From the NCBI GenBank assembly GCA_023443285.1, contig JAEZVB010000043.1, positions 1-57,275 of the forward strand: a stretch of DNA of 57,275 nt. The letters run 5' to 3'. Under the pieces are notes generated by a model. The model was not told the DNA's origin. It did not search any database and worked only from the letters and a program-made list of their open reading frames with translations. Position numbers and translations under genes: made by a program. This document shows, piece by piece, positions 17,381 to 24,877 of this stretch (its first letter is position 1; every line of letters starts with the position of its first letter). The stretch is from Bacillota bacterium. Its GTDB lineage: Bacteria > Bacillota > Negativicutes > Sporomusales > Sporomusaceae.

Positions 17381-17412
17381 AATTCAGTCGGCGTCAAAAC
17401 GCCGTCTGAATT
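17381..17412 (+). repeat. Covarying hairpin element, copy B
   Basis: Same architecture as 274-305: arms ATTCAG / CTGAAT, 18 nt between, AAAAC in the loop strand and TTAAG or TCAAG after it. The inner stem here is CGGCGT / ACGCCG, so the bases differ from copy A but pairing is kept. It ends 76 nt before a small gene. Confidence 0.55.
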
Positions 17413-17488
17413 AAGTCTCTATTTATTAGGCAGGAATTATTTGCCGCTTAGCGAACGTAATCAGCAAATAGGAAAAGGAGGTAGTGCG

Positions 17489-17674
17489 ATGGCAGGGGCT
17501 CCAACTATTTGGGTAAATGGTGACATGAGTGAACAAATTGCTGATTTTAATGGGGAATATGTGTTAATAACAATCCAGGATATGAAGAAGATCATGCTTG
17601 GCAAGACGTTAGAGGCTGCGAGAGAAAAGCTTAAAGAGATAGGCCGATATGATATTGCAGCGCAGCTAAAGTAA
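17489..17674 (+). CDS. Small protein of unknown function, 61 residues
   Basis: An ATG at 17489 follows AAAAGGAGG with good spacing. The product (MAGAPTIWVNGDMSEQIADF at the start, a lysine-rich predicted helix MKKIMLGKTLEAAREKLKEI at the end) has no membrane segment, no signal peptide and no cysteine. I do not recognise a family. A strong terminator at 17729-17765 and the ribosome-binding site support expression. It lies between the T-box symporter unit and the ATP synthase operon and is probably monocistronic. Confidence 0.65.
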   Translation: MAGAPTIWVNGDMSEQIADFNGEYVLITIQDMKKIMLGKTLEAAREKLKEIGRYDIAAQLK

Positions 17675-17728
17675 CTGCCAGTCCCGAAGCTTGCTCTGCT
17701 CGAACTAATGAGTGCGAAAACTGTGAAG

Positions 17729-17765
17729 AACACAGGGTTCATGTAAAGTGAATCCTGTGTTCTTT
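17729..17765 (+). terminator. Intrinsic terminator
   Basis: A 13-bp stem (AACACAGGGTTCA with TGAATCCTGTGTT, one G-U pair) is followed by TCTTTT. It ends the small-protein transcript before the atp operon. Confidence 0.88.
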
Positions 17766-17802
17766 TATGTTTTTATTCGGATTGTGATTGATCTCAAAAG
17801 TG

Positions 17803-17855
17803 TAGACAAAACCGTCATACACATAGACAAGAAGTCATATATATGAACTAGACAA
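17803..17855 (+). repeat. Three TAGACAA direct repeats before the atp operon
   Basis: TAGACAA occurs at 17803, 17824 and 17849 in the short region between the terminator and atpI. The spacing (21 and 25 bp) is near two helical turns. It could be a factor-binding array or overlapping -35-like elements; nothing firmer can be said. Confidence 0.3.
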
Positions 17856-17911
17856 CAGCGGCGCTAAGTCAGGGCTCATTCATCCTCAGGGTAAAAAAAG
17901 AAAAAGGTGGG

Positions 17912-18319
17912 ATGGCTACGGCCACATGTATGAAAGACTACCAATTCAAGGTTAGAAACATGTTGGCGCAGATTGCTCTATTGGGGATCATTCTATGCAC
18001 GGCTACCTACAGGTATGGTAGTGTGCCGGCGACTGTTGGACTACTGATTGGACTGGTGACAGGTTCACTTTATTTTTTGTATCTGTATCGCCAGGTTGAG
18101 AATGTCCAGGTATTTTCCGTTAAGCAGGCTGTTGAGCACATCCGGGGAGGATGGGTGATTCGGTTGGCAGCCATGGTGTTGGTTGTTGTTGGTGTAAGCC
18201 ATGTGCTAAAGGTCAATATGCTGGCTTTTGTAGCAGGTTTCTTTGTTATGCCGACGCTGCTATTTATTAATGGGCTGGTGCTGGTTGTTCAGCAAATTTT
18301 GGATGCCAAAAAAATCTAG
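17912..18319 (+). CDS. atpI: ATP synthase protein I
   Basis: A 135-residue membrane protein with four hydrophobic segments, in the usual first position of the atp operon. AtpI assists assembly of the c-ring. The C-terminal half (FVAGFFVMPTLLFINGLVLV) resembles the 'ATP synthase I chain' family of clostridia and Negativicutes. AAAAAGGTGGG precedes the ATG. The identification relies on operon position as well as on the hydrophobic pattern. Confidence 0.8.
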   Translation: MATATCMKDYQFKVRNMLAQIALLGIILCTATYRYGSVPATVGLLIGLVTGSLYFLYLYRQVENVQVFSVKQAVEHIRGGWVIRLAAMVLVVVGVSHVLKVNMLAFVAGFFVMPTLLFINGLVLVVQQILDAKKI

Positions 18320-18339
18320 GCAAGAGGGAGGGGAGATAC

Positions 18340-19032
18340 ATGGGACATGGCGGTGCCGGGATAGGTGAGCATCAAGTGCTGACTGTATCAGGGTTAGTCT
18401 TTAATCTTGACACACTGTATATGACATGGTTAACCATGGCCATTCTTGTCTTTGGCTCGCTATTGGTTCGCATGAATTGGAGACTGATTCCGGGTGGTTG
18501 GCAAAACATGGTGGAGCTTGTGCTTGAGGGTTTATTAGCCCAGATTGAAGCTACCATCGGGCCTAACGGCCGCAAGGTTGCGCCGCTCTTGATTACGCTG
18601 TTTCTTTTCTTGTTGATTGCCAACTGGCTAGGGTTGATCCCCGGTTTTACTTCACCCACAAATGATATTAATACTACACTCGGCTTGGCATTAATGATTG
18701 TCGCTATCGTTCATGGTTATGGTATGAAGTCAAAAGGGGTTTTATCACATCTCAGGCACTTTCTTGAACCTAATATCTTTTTTTTACCTATCAATATTAT
18801 TGAAGAAATCGCTAAACCGGTAACGTTGTCCTTTCGTTTATTTGGCAACATTCTGGCAGGCGAGATACTCATTGTGATTTTGGGGATTTTAGTGCCATAT
18901 ATTGTGCCAACGTTATGGCTGACCTTCAGCGTTTTTGTCGGCCTCATCCAAGCAATGATATTTACCATGCTGTCAATGTCTTATCTAAGCAATTCCTTAG
19001 AACAACATCATAGTGGAGAAAAGGAGGGATGA
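18340..19032 (+). CDS. atpB: F-type ATP synthase subunit a
   Basis: A 230-residue integral membrane subunit forming the ion half-channels next to the c-ring. The essential arginine is in TLSFRLFGNILAGEI, and NWLGLIPGFTSPTNDINTTL is the conserved helix-4 neighbourhood. It ends with GLIQAMIFTMLSMSYLSNSL. AGAGGGAGGGG lies before the ATG. The stop codon is just before the atpE start. Confidence 0.95.
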   Translation: MGHGGAGIGEHQVLTVSGLVFNLDTLYMTWLTMAILVFGSLLVRMNWRLIPGGWQNMVELVLEGLLAQIEATIGPNGRKVAPLLITLFLFLLIANWLGLIPGFTSPTNDINTTLGLALMIVAIVHGYGMKSKGVLSHLRHFLEPNIFFLPINIIEEIAKPVTLSFRLFGNILAGEILIVILGILVPYIVPTLWLTFSVFVGLIQAMIFTMLSMSYLSNSLEQHHSGEKEG

Positions 19033-19034
19033 CA

Positions 19035-19286
19035 ATGGAACAGGCCATTATTATTGCGGCTTCGGTGCTTGCCGCAGCTTTGGTTGTCGGCTTGGCAGCT
19101 TTTGGGGCGGCAACAGGCGATGGGCAGGTAACGACAAAAGCCATTGAAAGTATTGCCCGTCAGCCTGAGGCTAAGAATTCGATTATGGTAACCATGCTCA
19201 TTTCTGTGGGGCTAATTGAGTCCATTCCAATTATTGCTGCTGTTATTGCCATTGTGCTGGTGTTTAGTAATCCTTTCGTTAAATAA
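19035..19286 (+). CDS. atpE: F-type ATP synthase subunit c
   Basis: An 83-residue helical hairpin proteolipid. The RQPEA loop is at residues 42-46. The ion-binding glutamate is E62 in LIESIPII, followed by S63 and P65. The helix-1 residue equivalent to Q32 of sodium-type c subunits is an aspartate, D29 in GATGDGQ, so two acidic residues may face the site. The proline at 65 and lack of the S-T-x-x-Y pattern favour H+ over Na+ (inference). I chose ATG 19035, 7 nt after AAGGAGGG; an ATG at 19029 is too close to that site. Confidence 0.93.
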   Translation: MEQAIIIAASVLAAALVVGLAAFGAATGDGQVTTKAIESIARQPEAKNSIMVTMLISVGLIESIPIIAAVIAIVLVFSNPFVK

Positions 19287-19294
19287 ACAACTGG

Positions 19295-19327
19295 AGGCGC
19301 CTGATAACTGGCCACTATCAGACGCCT
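19295..19327 (+). other. Intercistronic hairpin between atpE and atpF
   Basis: Arms AGGCGCCTGATA (19295-19306) and TATCAGACGCCT (19316-19327) pair with one mismatch and a 9-nt loop. No U-run follows, so it is not a terminator. It may stabilise the atpE 3' end and help the high c-subunit dosage (inference). Confidence 0.6.
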
Positions 19328-19346
19328 GCTTCCATAGAGGAGGGGA

Positions 19347-19853
19347 ATGGATTTGATCGACATGAATGCTACCTTGGTGGCGCAGATCATTAATTTTCTT
19401 ATATTGGTGGCCATTTTAACGAAAATTGCCTACAAGCCAATTCTGGCAGCACTGGAAGAGCGGCGTACCAGTATTGAGAGAAGTCTGGAGGAGGCCGAGC
19501 AGCAGCGTAAGTTGGCCGAGACCGTCAAACAAGAGTGCCAGCAGCAGATAATTGCGGCTCGCATTCAGGCCAGATCAATCATTGAGGAAGCCACTATACT
19601 GGGAGAAAAGTCGAAAGAAAACATTATCCGGCAGGCCGTGGAGGAGAATGAACGGCTTGTGCGGGAAACTCAGGAGGAAATTGAACGCAACTACCAGCAG
19701 GCTCTAAGCAAACTGCGAACAGAAGTAGCTGTTATGGCAATAGGCGCAGCCGAAAAAATTATCGAAAAAAATCTGGATGCAGAAACCAACACTCGGCTGG
19801 TAAAAAAATTCATCAAGAATTTTACTAAAGAAAAGTATGGTGAATTGGCATGA
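19347..19853 (+). CDS. atpF: F-type ATP synthase subunit b
   Basis: 168 residues: one N-terminal membrane segment (about 5-25) and then a long charged helix for the peripheral stalk (LEERRTSIERSLEEAEQQRK onwards), ending EKIIEKNLDAETNTRLVKKF. AGGAGGGGA precedes the start. It overlaps atpH by 4 nt (ATGA), so translation is coupled. Confidence 0.93.
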   Translation: MDLIDMNATLVAQIINFLILVAILTKIAYKPILAALEERRTSIERSLEEAEQQRKLAETVKQECQQQIIAARIQARSIIEEATILGEKSKENIIRQAVEENERLVRETQEEIERNYQQALSKLRTEVAVMAIGAAEKIIEKNLDAETNTRLVKKFIKNFTKEKYGELA

Positions 19854-20389
19854 ATGTGCGGTTAGTAAGGCGGTATGCCAGGGCACTGTTTAAGCTTGCC
19901 GCAGGGCGGCAGGTGCTTTATGAGGTCGAAGTCGAGCTGACGCAGGTAGAGCAGGTGTTTGCCGAGCAGGAGGTTCGCGCTTTTTTTGAAAATCCCAGTG
20001 TGCCGGTGGCGGTGAAGAAAGAGACAATTGCCCGCCTATTCGGCAACTTAGTATCAAGTTTGGTACAAAACGCCCTGTACTATATGATCGATAAGCGACG
20101 TACAGACATGCTGACCGAGGTTATCAAGGCCTACCGGACGTTAGTAAAGCAATCAGGTAATATACTGGAAGTCCAGATCATTGCAGCCCAAGCGCTTTCA
20201 GAGCAAGATAGCGGACAGCTAATATCGCAGCTTGCCGAGGTGACACAAAAGGAGATTGAGCTACAGGTACGTCTGGATTCGCGGATCATGGGGGGCTTAA
20301 TCATGCAAATTGGTGATAAACTCATTGATAACAGTGTGGCAGGAAAACTGGCGGATTTAAAAAGCTATATGCTGAGCAAATCTTTTTAA
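19850..20389 (+). CDS. atpH: F-type ATP synthase subunit delta
   Basis: A 179-residue OSCP/delta subunit that links the b-stalk to the top of the alpha/beta ring. RRYARALFKLA at the N-terminus and the C-terminal DSRIMGGLIMQIGDKLIDNS motif are diagnostic. Length is normal. The start overlaps the atpF stop. Confidence 0.93.
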   Translation: MNVRLVRRYARALFKLAAGRQVLYEVEVELTQVEQVFAEQEVRAFFENPSVPVAVKKETIARLFGNLVSSLVQNALYYMIDKRRTDMLTEVIKAYRTLVKQSGNILEVQIIAAQALSEQDSGQLISQLAEVTQKEIELQVRLDSRIMGGLIMQIGDKLIDNSVAGKLADLKSYMLSKSF

Positions 20390-20413
20390 GGAAAGTGAGG
20401 TGACAAACTCACT

Positions 20414-21922
20414 GTGAAAATACGACCGGAAGAGATATCGGCAATTATTCAGGAACAAATAGAGCATTATCAAATTCAGAGTAATGTCGATGAAGTTGGT
20501 ACCGTTATCGAGGTTGGCGATGGTATTGCCCGTTTACATGGTTTGGACAAGGCTATGGCCGGAGAACTTTTGGAATTTGGCGATGGAGTTTATGGTATGG
20601 CCTTAAATCTGGAAGAAGATAATGTCGGCGCTGTGCTCTTAGGTGATGAAGTCCGTGTTCAAGAAGGCTGCCTGGTACGGCGGACAGACCGAATTATGGA
20701 GGTGCCTGTAGGCGAAGCCTTAATTGGCAGAGTTGTTAATGCACTAGGGCGTCCGCTTGACGGGCGAGGGCCGATCCGGACTACTACCTCAAGGCCGATC
20801 GAGTGGCGGGCGCCCGGTATTGCCGATAGGCAGCCTGTTAAGGAACCGCTCCAGACCGGGATCAAGGCGATTGACTGCATGGTGCCGATTGGGCGCGGAC
20901 AGAGAGAACTCATTATCGGTGACCGGGGTACCGGTAAAACCGCAATTGCCATTGATACCATCCTGAACCAAAAAGGTGACAATGTCATCTGTATTTATGT
21001 TGCCATTGGGCAGAAGGCTTCTACCGTAGCTAGGGTAGTTAAGACGCTGGAAGAGCATGGAGCCATGGAACACACTATCGTGGTGGTGGCTACCGCTTCA
21101 GACAGTGCGCCGCTCCAATACATGGCACCCTATACCGGCGTTACCATGGGCGAGCATTTTATGTATCAAGGGCAGCATGTGTTATGCGTGTATGACGACT
21201 TATCCAAGCACGCGGCAGCTTACCGGGCGATGTCGCTGTTACTTAGGCGCCCGCCAGGGCGGGAAGCCTATCCAGGTGACGTATTTTATCTACACTCCCG
21301 TTTGCTGGAGCGTTCTGCCAAATTGTCGCCCGAGTTAGGCGGCGGTTCGCTTACTGCGTTGCCGGTTATTGAAACTCTGGCAGGTGATGTAGCAGCCTAT
21401 ATCCCGACAAACGTCATCTCCATCACTGACGGACAAATTATTCTGGAAAGTGAGTTGTTTTATGCCGGGACGCGTCCGGCGATCAATGTGGGACTGTCGG
21501 TGTCAAGGGTAGGTGGCTCGGCGCAGGTGAAGGCTACCAAGCAAGTGGCCGGTCGGCTCAGGCTGGATCTGGCGCAATACCGGGAGTTGGCAGCCTTTGC
21601 TCAGTTCGGGTCTGATTTGGATCAAGCCACCAAAGACCTGTTGGAACGCGGCAAAAGAATGACAGAACTACTTAAACAGCCACAATATAAGCCGGTGCCT
21701 GTAGAGGAACAGGTTATTGGAATCTACCTGGGTGTTAATGGACATTTGGATGATATTCCGATCGGTAGTGTGGGTAAATTTGAACAGGAGTTTCTCCAGT
21801 ATTTACGCGCTTACCCCGATATTTGCGGCGCTATCAGAGAGAAAAAGTGCATTGACCCCGCAACAGAAGCATTGCTGAAAAATACCATAAAACAATTTAA
21901 AGACATGTTTGCGGCGAGGTGA
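20414..21922 (+). CDS. atpA: F-type ATP synthase subunit alpha
   Basis: 502 residues. KIRPEEISAIIQEQIEHYQ at the start, the P-loop GDRGTGKT at 169-176 and the SVSRVGGSAQVKATKQVAG segment with the arginine finger identify alpha. The P-loop is normally GDRQTGKT; here the glutamine at 172 is glycine. The subunit binds non-exchanging nucleotide and completes the catalytic interface. The start is a GTG, with GAGGTGA about 11 nt upstream, a rather long spacing. Confidence 0.96.
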   Translation: MKIRPEEISAIIQEQIEHYQIQSNVDEVGTVIEVGDGIARLHGLDKAMAGELLEFGDGVYGMALNLEEDNVGAVLLGDEVRVQEGCLVRRTDRIMEVPVGEALIGRVVNALGRPLDGRGPIRTTTSRPIEWRAPGIADRQPVKEPLQTGIKAIDCMVPIGRGQRELIIGDRGTGKTAIAIDTILNQKGDNVICIYVAIGQKASTVARVVKTLEEHGAMEHTIVVVATASDSAPLQYMAPYTGVTMGEHFMYQGQHVLCVYDDLSKHAAAYRAMSLLLRRPPGREAYPGDVFYLHSRLLERSAKLSPELGGGSLTALPVIETLAGDVAAYIPTNVISITDGQIILESELFYAGTRPAINVGLSVSRVGGSAQVKATKQVAGRLRLDLAQYRELAAFAQFGSDLDQATKDLLERGKRMTELLKQPQYKPVPVEEQVIGIYLGVNGHLDDIPIGSVGKFEQEFLQYLRAYPDICGAIREKKCIDPATEALLKNTIKQFKDMFAAR

Positions 21923-21926
21923 CAGC

Positions 21927-22778
21927 ATGCCAAACGCATTAGATTTACGCCGCCGTATCAAAGGGGTCAGGAATATCCAAAAGATAACCCGGGCGATGAA
22001 GATGGTTGCTGCCGTACGCCTGCGTAAGGCGCAGGAACGGGTGAAGGATAACCTGCCGTATTACCAGGGAATGGAGCAGGTAATTACTGCGGTGCTAGGC
22101 GGCGGTGAGGAATTACAAAGTCCGTTGTTTACTAAGCGGGAAGTAGCCCGGACAGGGTACCTTGTGATTGGTGCCGATAAGGGGTTGGCAGGCTCCTATG
22201 GCAGCAACCTGGTTAAAGCGATGCAGCGACAGCTTAACAGCGTAGAAAGTGCAGGCCTGGTTATTGTGGGTAGGAAGGTGCGGGATTACTTTGCGCGGCG
22301 CAAGGTAGTTATCGACAAAGCCTATATCGGTATTTCGGAAAAACCTGAATGCCGGTATGCTGCAGATATCACTGCTGTGCTTATCCAGTTATTTACCAGC
22401 GGCAAGTATGACCAAGTATACTTGGTCTATACCAAGTTTTGTTCATCGGCTGTTCAGCAGGTAGCGGTTGAGCTTCTGTTACCTATCACAGACGGTGAGG
22501 CTGCCTCACCGTCTGTGGCTACTGAGCAAATCTATGAGCCGTCCTTAGCCGGTGTGGTGGATGAGGCAGCAGGCAAATGGCTGGAAGCCGTCATTTATCG
22601 AGGGCTTATTCATGCGGCAGCAAGTGAAGTTGCCGCACGGCTGCAGGCCATGAGTTTGGCTACCGATAACGCCCAGGATCTAATTAGTCAATTGGTGCTT
22701 GAGTATAACAAGGTTCGTCAGGCCAATATCACCAGAGAAATATCGGAAATTGTAGGTGGTGCGGAGGCACTGCGGTGA
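21927..22778 (+). CDS. atpG: F-type ATP synthase subunit gamma
   Basis: 283 residues forming the central rotor shaft. The N-terminal helix DLRRRIKGVRNIQKITRAMK and the C-terminal helix SQLVLEYNKVRQANITREIS are conserved. I chose ATG 21927, 6 nt after GAGGTGA and 4 nt after the atpA stop. The frame is open upstream to 21909, but those residues do not fit the family. Confidence 0.95.
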   Translation: MPNALDLRRRIKGVRNIQKITRAMKMVAAVRLRKAQERVKDNLPYYQGMEQVITAVLGGGEELQSPLFTKREVARTGYLVIGADKGLAGSYGSNLVKAMQRQLNSVESAGLVIVGRKVRDYFARRKVVIDKAYIGISEKPECRYAADITAVLIQLFTSGKYDQVYLVYTKFCSSAVQQVAVELLLPITDGEAASPSVATEQIYEPSLAGVVDEAAGKWLEAVIYRGLIHAAASEVAARLQAMSLATDNAQDLISQLVLEYNKVRQANITREISEIVGGAEALR

Positions 22779-22791
22779 GAGGAGGAAAGCT

Positions 22792-24207
22792 ATGGCTAAC
22801 GGGCAAGTAAAACAAGTCATCGGGCCTGTTGTCGATATTGAGTTTCCGCAGGAGCAGCTGCCGGCAGTAAATAATGCGGTAAAAATTACGGGTAAGGCTG
22901 CCCAATATACTATTAATCTGACCGTGGAAGTTATGCAGCATTTGGGGGACAATGTTGTCCGCTGTGTGGCCATGTCATCAACTGACGGGTTAGTGCGTGG
23001 TATGACTGCTGCCGATACCGGTTCGCCTATTACTGTACCGGTAGGCAAGGGAACACTTGGCCGGATATTTAACGTACTGGGCGAGACGGTTGATAATGAT
23101 GACACGCCGGTAACAGCCAGTGAATATTGGCCTATTCACCGTCCGGCACCGGCTTTTGTCGAACAGGAAACCGCTACCGAGATACTGGAAACCGGCATCA
23201 AAGTGGTTGATTTGATTGCGCCTTATGCCCGCGGCGGCAAGATCGGCTTATTCGGTGGCGCCGGGGTAGGTAAGACGGTTTTAATTATGGAACTTATCCG
23301 TAATATCGCAACAGAGCATGGTGGCTTTTCGGTTTTTGCCGGCGTAGGGGAACGTACCCGCGAAGGCAATGAGCTGTGGCGGGAAATGAAGGAATCAGGG
23401 GTTATTAGTAAAACTGCTTTGGTGTACGGGCAAATGAATGAACCGCCGGGAGCCAGGATGCGGGTTGGCCTCACTGGCCTCACCATGGCGGAATATTTTA
23501 GGGATGTGGCCGGACAGGATGTGTTATTATTTATTGATAATATTTTCCGGTTCATCCAGGCTGGTTCTGAGGTTTCAGCCCTACTCGGACGCATGCCTTC
23601 GGCAGTAGGCTATCAGCCTACCCTTGGCACTGATGTCGGTACCTTGCAGGAACGGATTACCTCAACAAAAAAAGGGTCGGTAACCTCAGTACAGGCGGTT
23701 TATGTGCCTGCCGATGACTTGACAGATCCGGCACCGGCGGCTACCTTCGCCCATCTTGACGCAACTACCGTCTTATCCCGGCAAATCGCCGAGCTGGGCA
23801 TCTATCCGGCAGTAGACCCGCTGGATTCCACGTCCCGAATACTTGATCCGTTTATTATTGGCGAGGAGCACTATCAGGTTGCTCGCGCTGTTCAGGAAAT
23901 TTTGCAGCGGTACCGGGAACTTCAGGATATCATTGCCATTCTAGGAATGGAGGAATTATCTGAAGAGGATAAAGTGGTTGTGGCTCGCGCCAGAAAAGTA
24001 CAGCGGTTCCTAAGCCAGCCGTTCTTTGTGGCCGAGGCCTTTACCGGTACTGCGGGTAAATATGTGCCGCTTAAGGAAACGGTGCGGGGCTTCAAAGAGA
24101 TAATCAGCGGTAAGTATGACGAATTGCCGGAAAGCGCTTTTTATATGGTGGGAACCATTAACGAGGTTGTGGAAAAAGCGGAAAGCATGAGGGGGAACAA
24201 GCAGTGA
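22792..24207 (+). CDS. atpD: F-type ATP synthase subunit beta
   Basis: 471 residues, the catalytic subunit. The P-loop GGAGVGKTVLIMELI, GERTREGNELW with the catalytic glutamate, VLLFIDNIFRFIQAGSEVS and the DELSEED-equivalent LSEED are present. I chose ATG 22792 (MANGQVKQVIGPVVDIEF) behind GAGAGGAGG; the open frame upstream to 22756 overlaps atpG and does not fit the family. Confidence 0.97.
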   Translation: MANGQVKQVIGPVVDIEFPQEQLPAVNNAVKITGKAAQYTINLTVEVMQHLGDNVVRCVAMSSTDGLVRGMTAADTGSPITVPVGKGTLGRIFNVLGETVDNDDTPVTASEYWPIHRPAPAFVEQETATEILETGIKVVDLIAPYARGGKIGLFGGAGVGKTVLIMELIRNIATEHGGFSVFAGVGERTREGNELWREMKESGVISKTALVYGQMNEPPGARMRVGLTGLTMAEYFRDVAGQDVLLFIDNIFRFIQAGSEVSALLGRMPSAVGYQPTLGTDVGTLQERITSTKKGSVTSVQAVYVPADDLTDPAPAATFAHLDATTVLSRQIAELGIYPAVDPLDSTSRILDPFIIGEEHYQVARAVQEILQRYRELQDIIAILGMEELSEEDKVVVARARKVQRFLSQPFFVAEAFTGTAGKYVPLKETVRGFKEIISGKYDELPESAFYMVGTINEVVEKAESMRGNKQ

Positions 24208-24455
24208 GCAAGACACTGCACTTAGAGATTGTTAACCCGGCAGGCAAAGTATATAAGGGCGAAGTGAACATGCTTATTGCTCGAGCTATAAACGGCGAAT
24301 TGGGCGTTCTACCCGGACATGCGCCCTTAGTCGCCCTGCTTGCCGCCAGGCAGGTCAGGCTTTTGACTGAAGAGGGTGAGCAACAGATAATGGTACAAGG
24401 TGGAATACTGCAGGTTAAACCTGACTCAAAGGTTACCATTTTGACAAGTGGGTAA
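24204..24455 (+). CDS. atpC: F-type ATP synthase subunit epsilon, short form
   Basis: 83 residues only. The N-terminal beta-sandwich is complete, with ARAINGELGVLPGHAPLVAL and the final strand, and the protein ends right after VTILTSG. The usual 45-50-residue C-terminal helix pair, which carries the inhibitory and ATP-sensing function in most bacteria, is absent. The downstream bases in all three frames do not encode it and a terminator follows at once, so this is a natural short form rather than a frameshift. It starts with a GTG that overlaps the atpD stop. Confidence 0.92.
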   Translation: MSKTLHLEIVNPAGKVYKGEVNMLIARAINGELGVLPGHAPLVALLAARQVRLLTEEGEQQIMVQGGILQVKPDSKVTILTSG

Positions 24456-24480
24456 GGAAAAAATATCTTTTAATACAAGC

Positions 24481-24521
24481 ATTATCCAACTGGTTTTATC
24501 CAGTTGGATAATTACATTTTT
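24481..24521 (+). terminator. Terminator of the atp operon
   Basis: A 13-bp stem (ATTATCCAACTGG with its perfect complement at 24500-24512), a 6-nt loop and a T-rich tail. Confidence 0.9.
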
Positions 24522-24616
24522 GGTGTTTATAATGAATAGATGTTATGTAAATAAAATCCAAAATAACACTGGGACTAATATCCTAGAAACGTAGATCTTT
24601 AATCCTAACTATTATA

Positions 24617-24645
24617 TTGACTATTTGCTTATTGTAATGTAAGAT
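24617..24645 (+). promoter_or_regulatory. Promoter of the riboswitch/HD-GYP unit
   Basis: TTGACT (24617-24622), a 17-bp spacer and TAAGAT (24640-24645). The expected start near 24652 places the riboswitch aptamer at the 5' end of the transcript. Confidence 0.7.
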
Positions 24646-24689
24646 TATAACTAAAATTCCTTTAACATACATAATCATGCAAAATATTC

Positions 24690-24766
24690 TAGGCAAACTT
24701 ATCGAAAGATGAGGACGCAAAGCTATGGGTCTAAGGACAGATTGGTCTAAGACTGCCAGGTTGCCA
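24690..24766 (+). promoter_or_regulatory. Cyclic-di-GMP-I (GEMM-I) riboswitch
   Basis: The aptamer has the GGCAAACT entry, a helix with a GAAA loop (ATCGAAAGAT), the invariant GGACGCAAAGCTATGGGTCT core and the closing GACTGCCAGGTTGCC. This is the GEMM-I consensus that binds c-di-GMP. It precedes an HD-GYP phosphodiesterase gene, so the second messenger probably sets expression of its own hydrolase. Confidence 0.93.
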
Positions 24767-24790
24767 ATTCGTAAAGAATTGTACTTGTTG

Positions 24791-24826
24791 GCATCAATCT
24801 ACTTATGGATTGGTGCTATTTGTATT
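24791..24826 (+). terminator. Candidate expression-platform hairpin
   Basis: GCATCAATC (24791-24799) pairs with GATTGGTGC (24808-24816, one G-U pair), followed by TATTTGTATT. It may be the riboswitch-controlled terminator; the U-run is broken, so this is tentative. Confidence 0.45.
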
Positions 24827-24877
24827 AATATCGAGGTTGCCTGATTAATATTCTATGTTCTACCAGGAGGGCTGTGC

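Noticed and set aside
24456..24480. A frameshift that would restore the C-terminal helices of AtpC
   Set aside because: Only about 25 nt separate the stop from the operon terminator and none of the three frames encodes helix-pair-like sequence.
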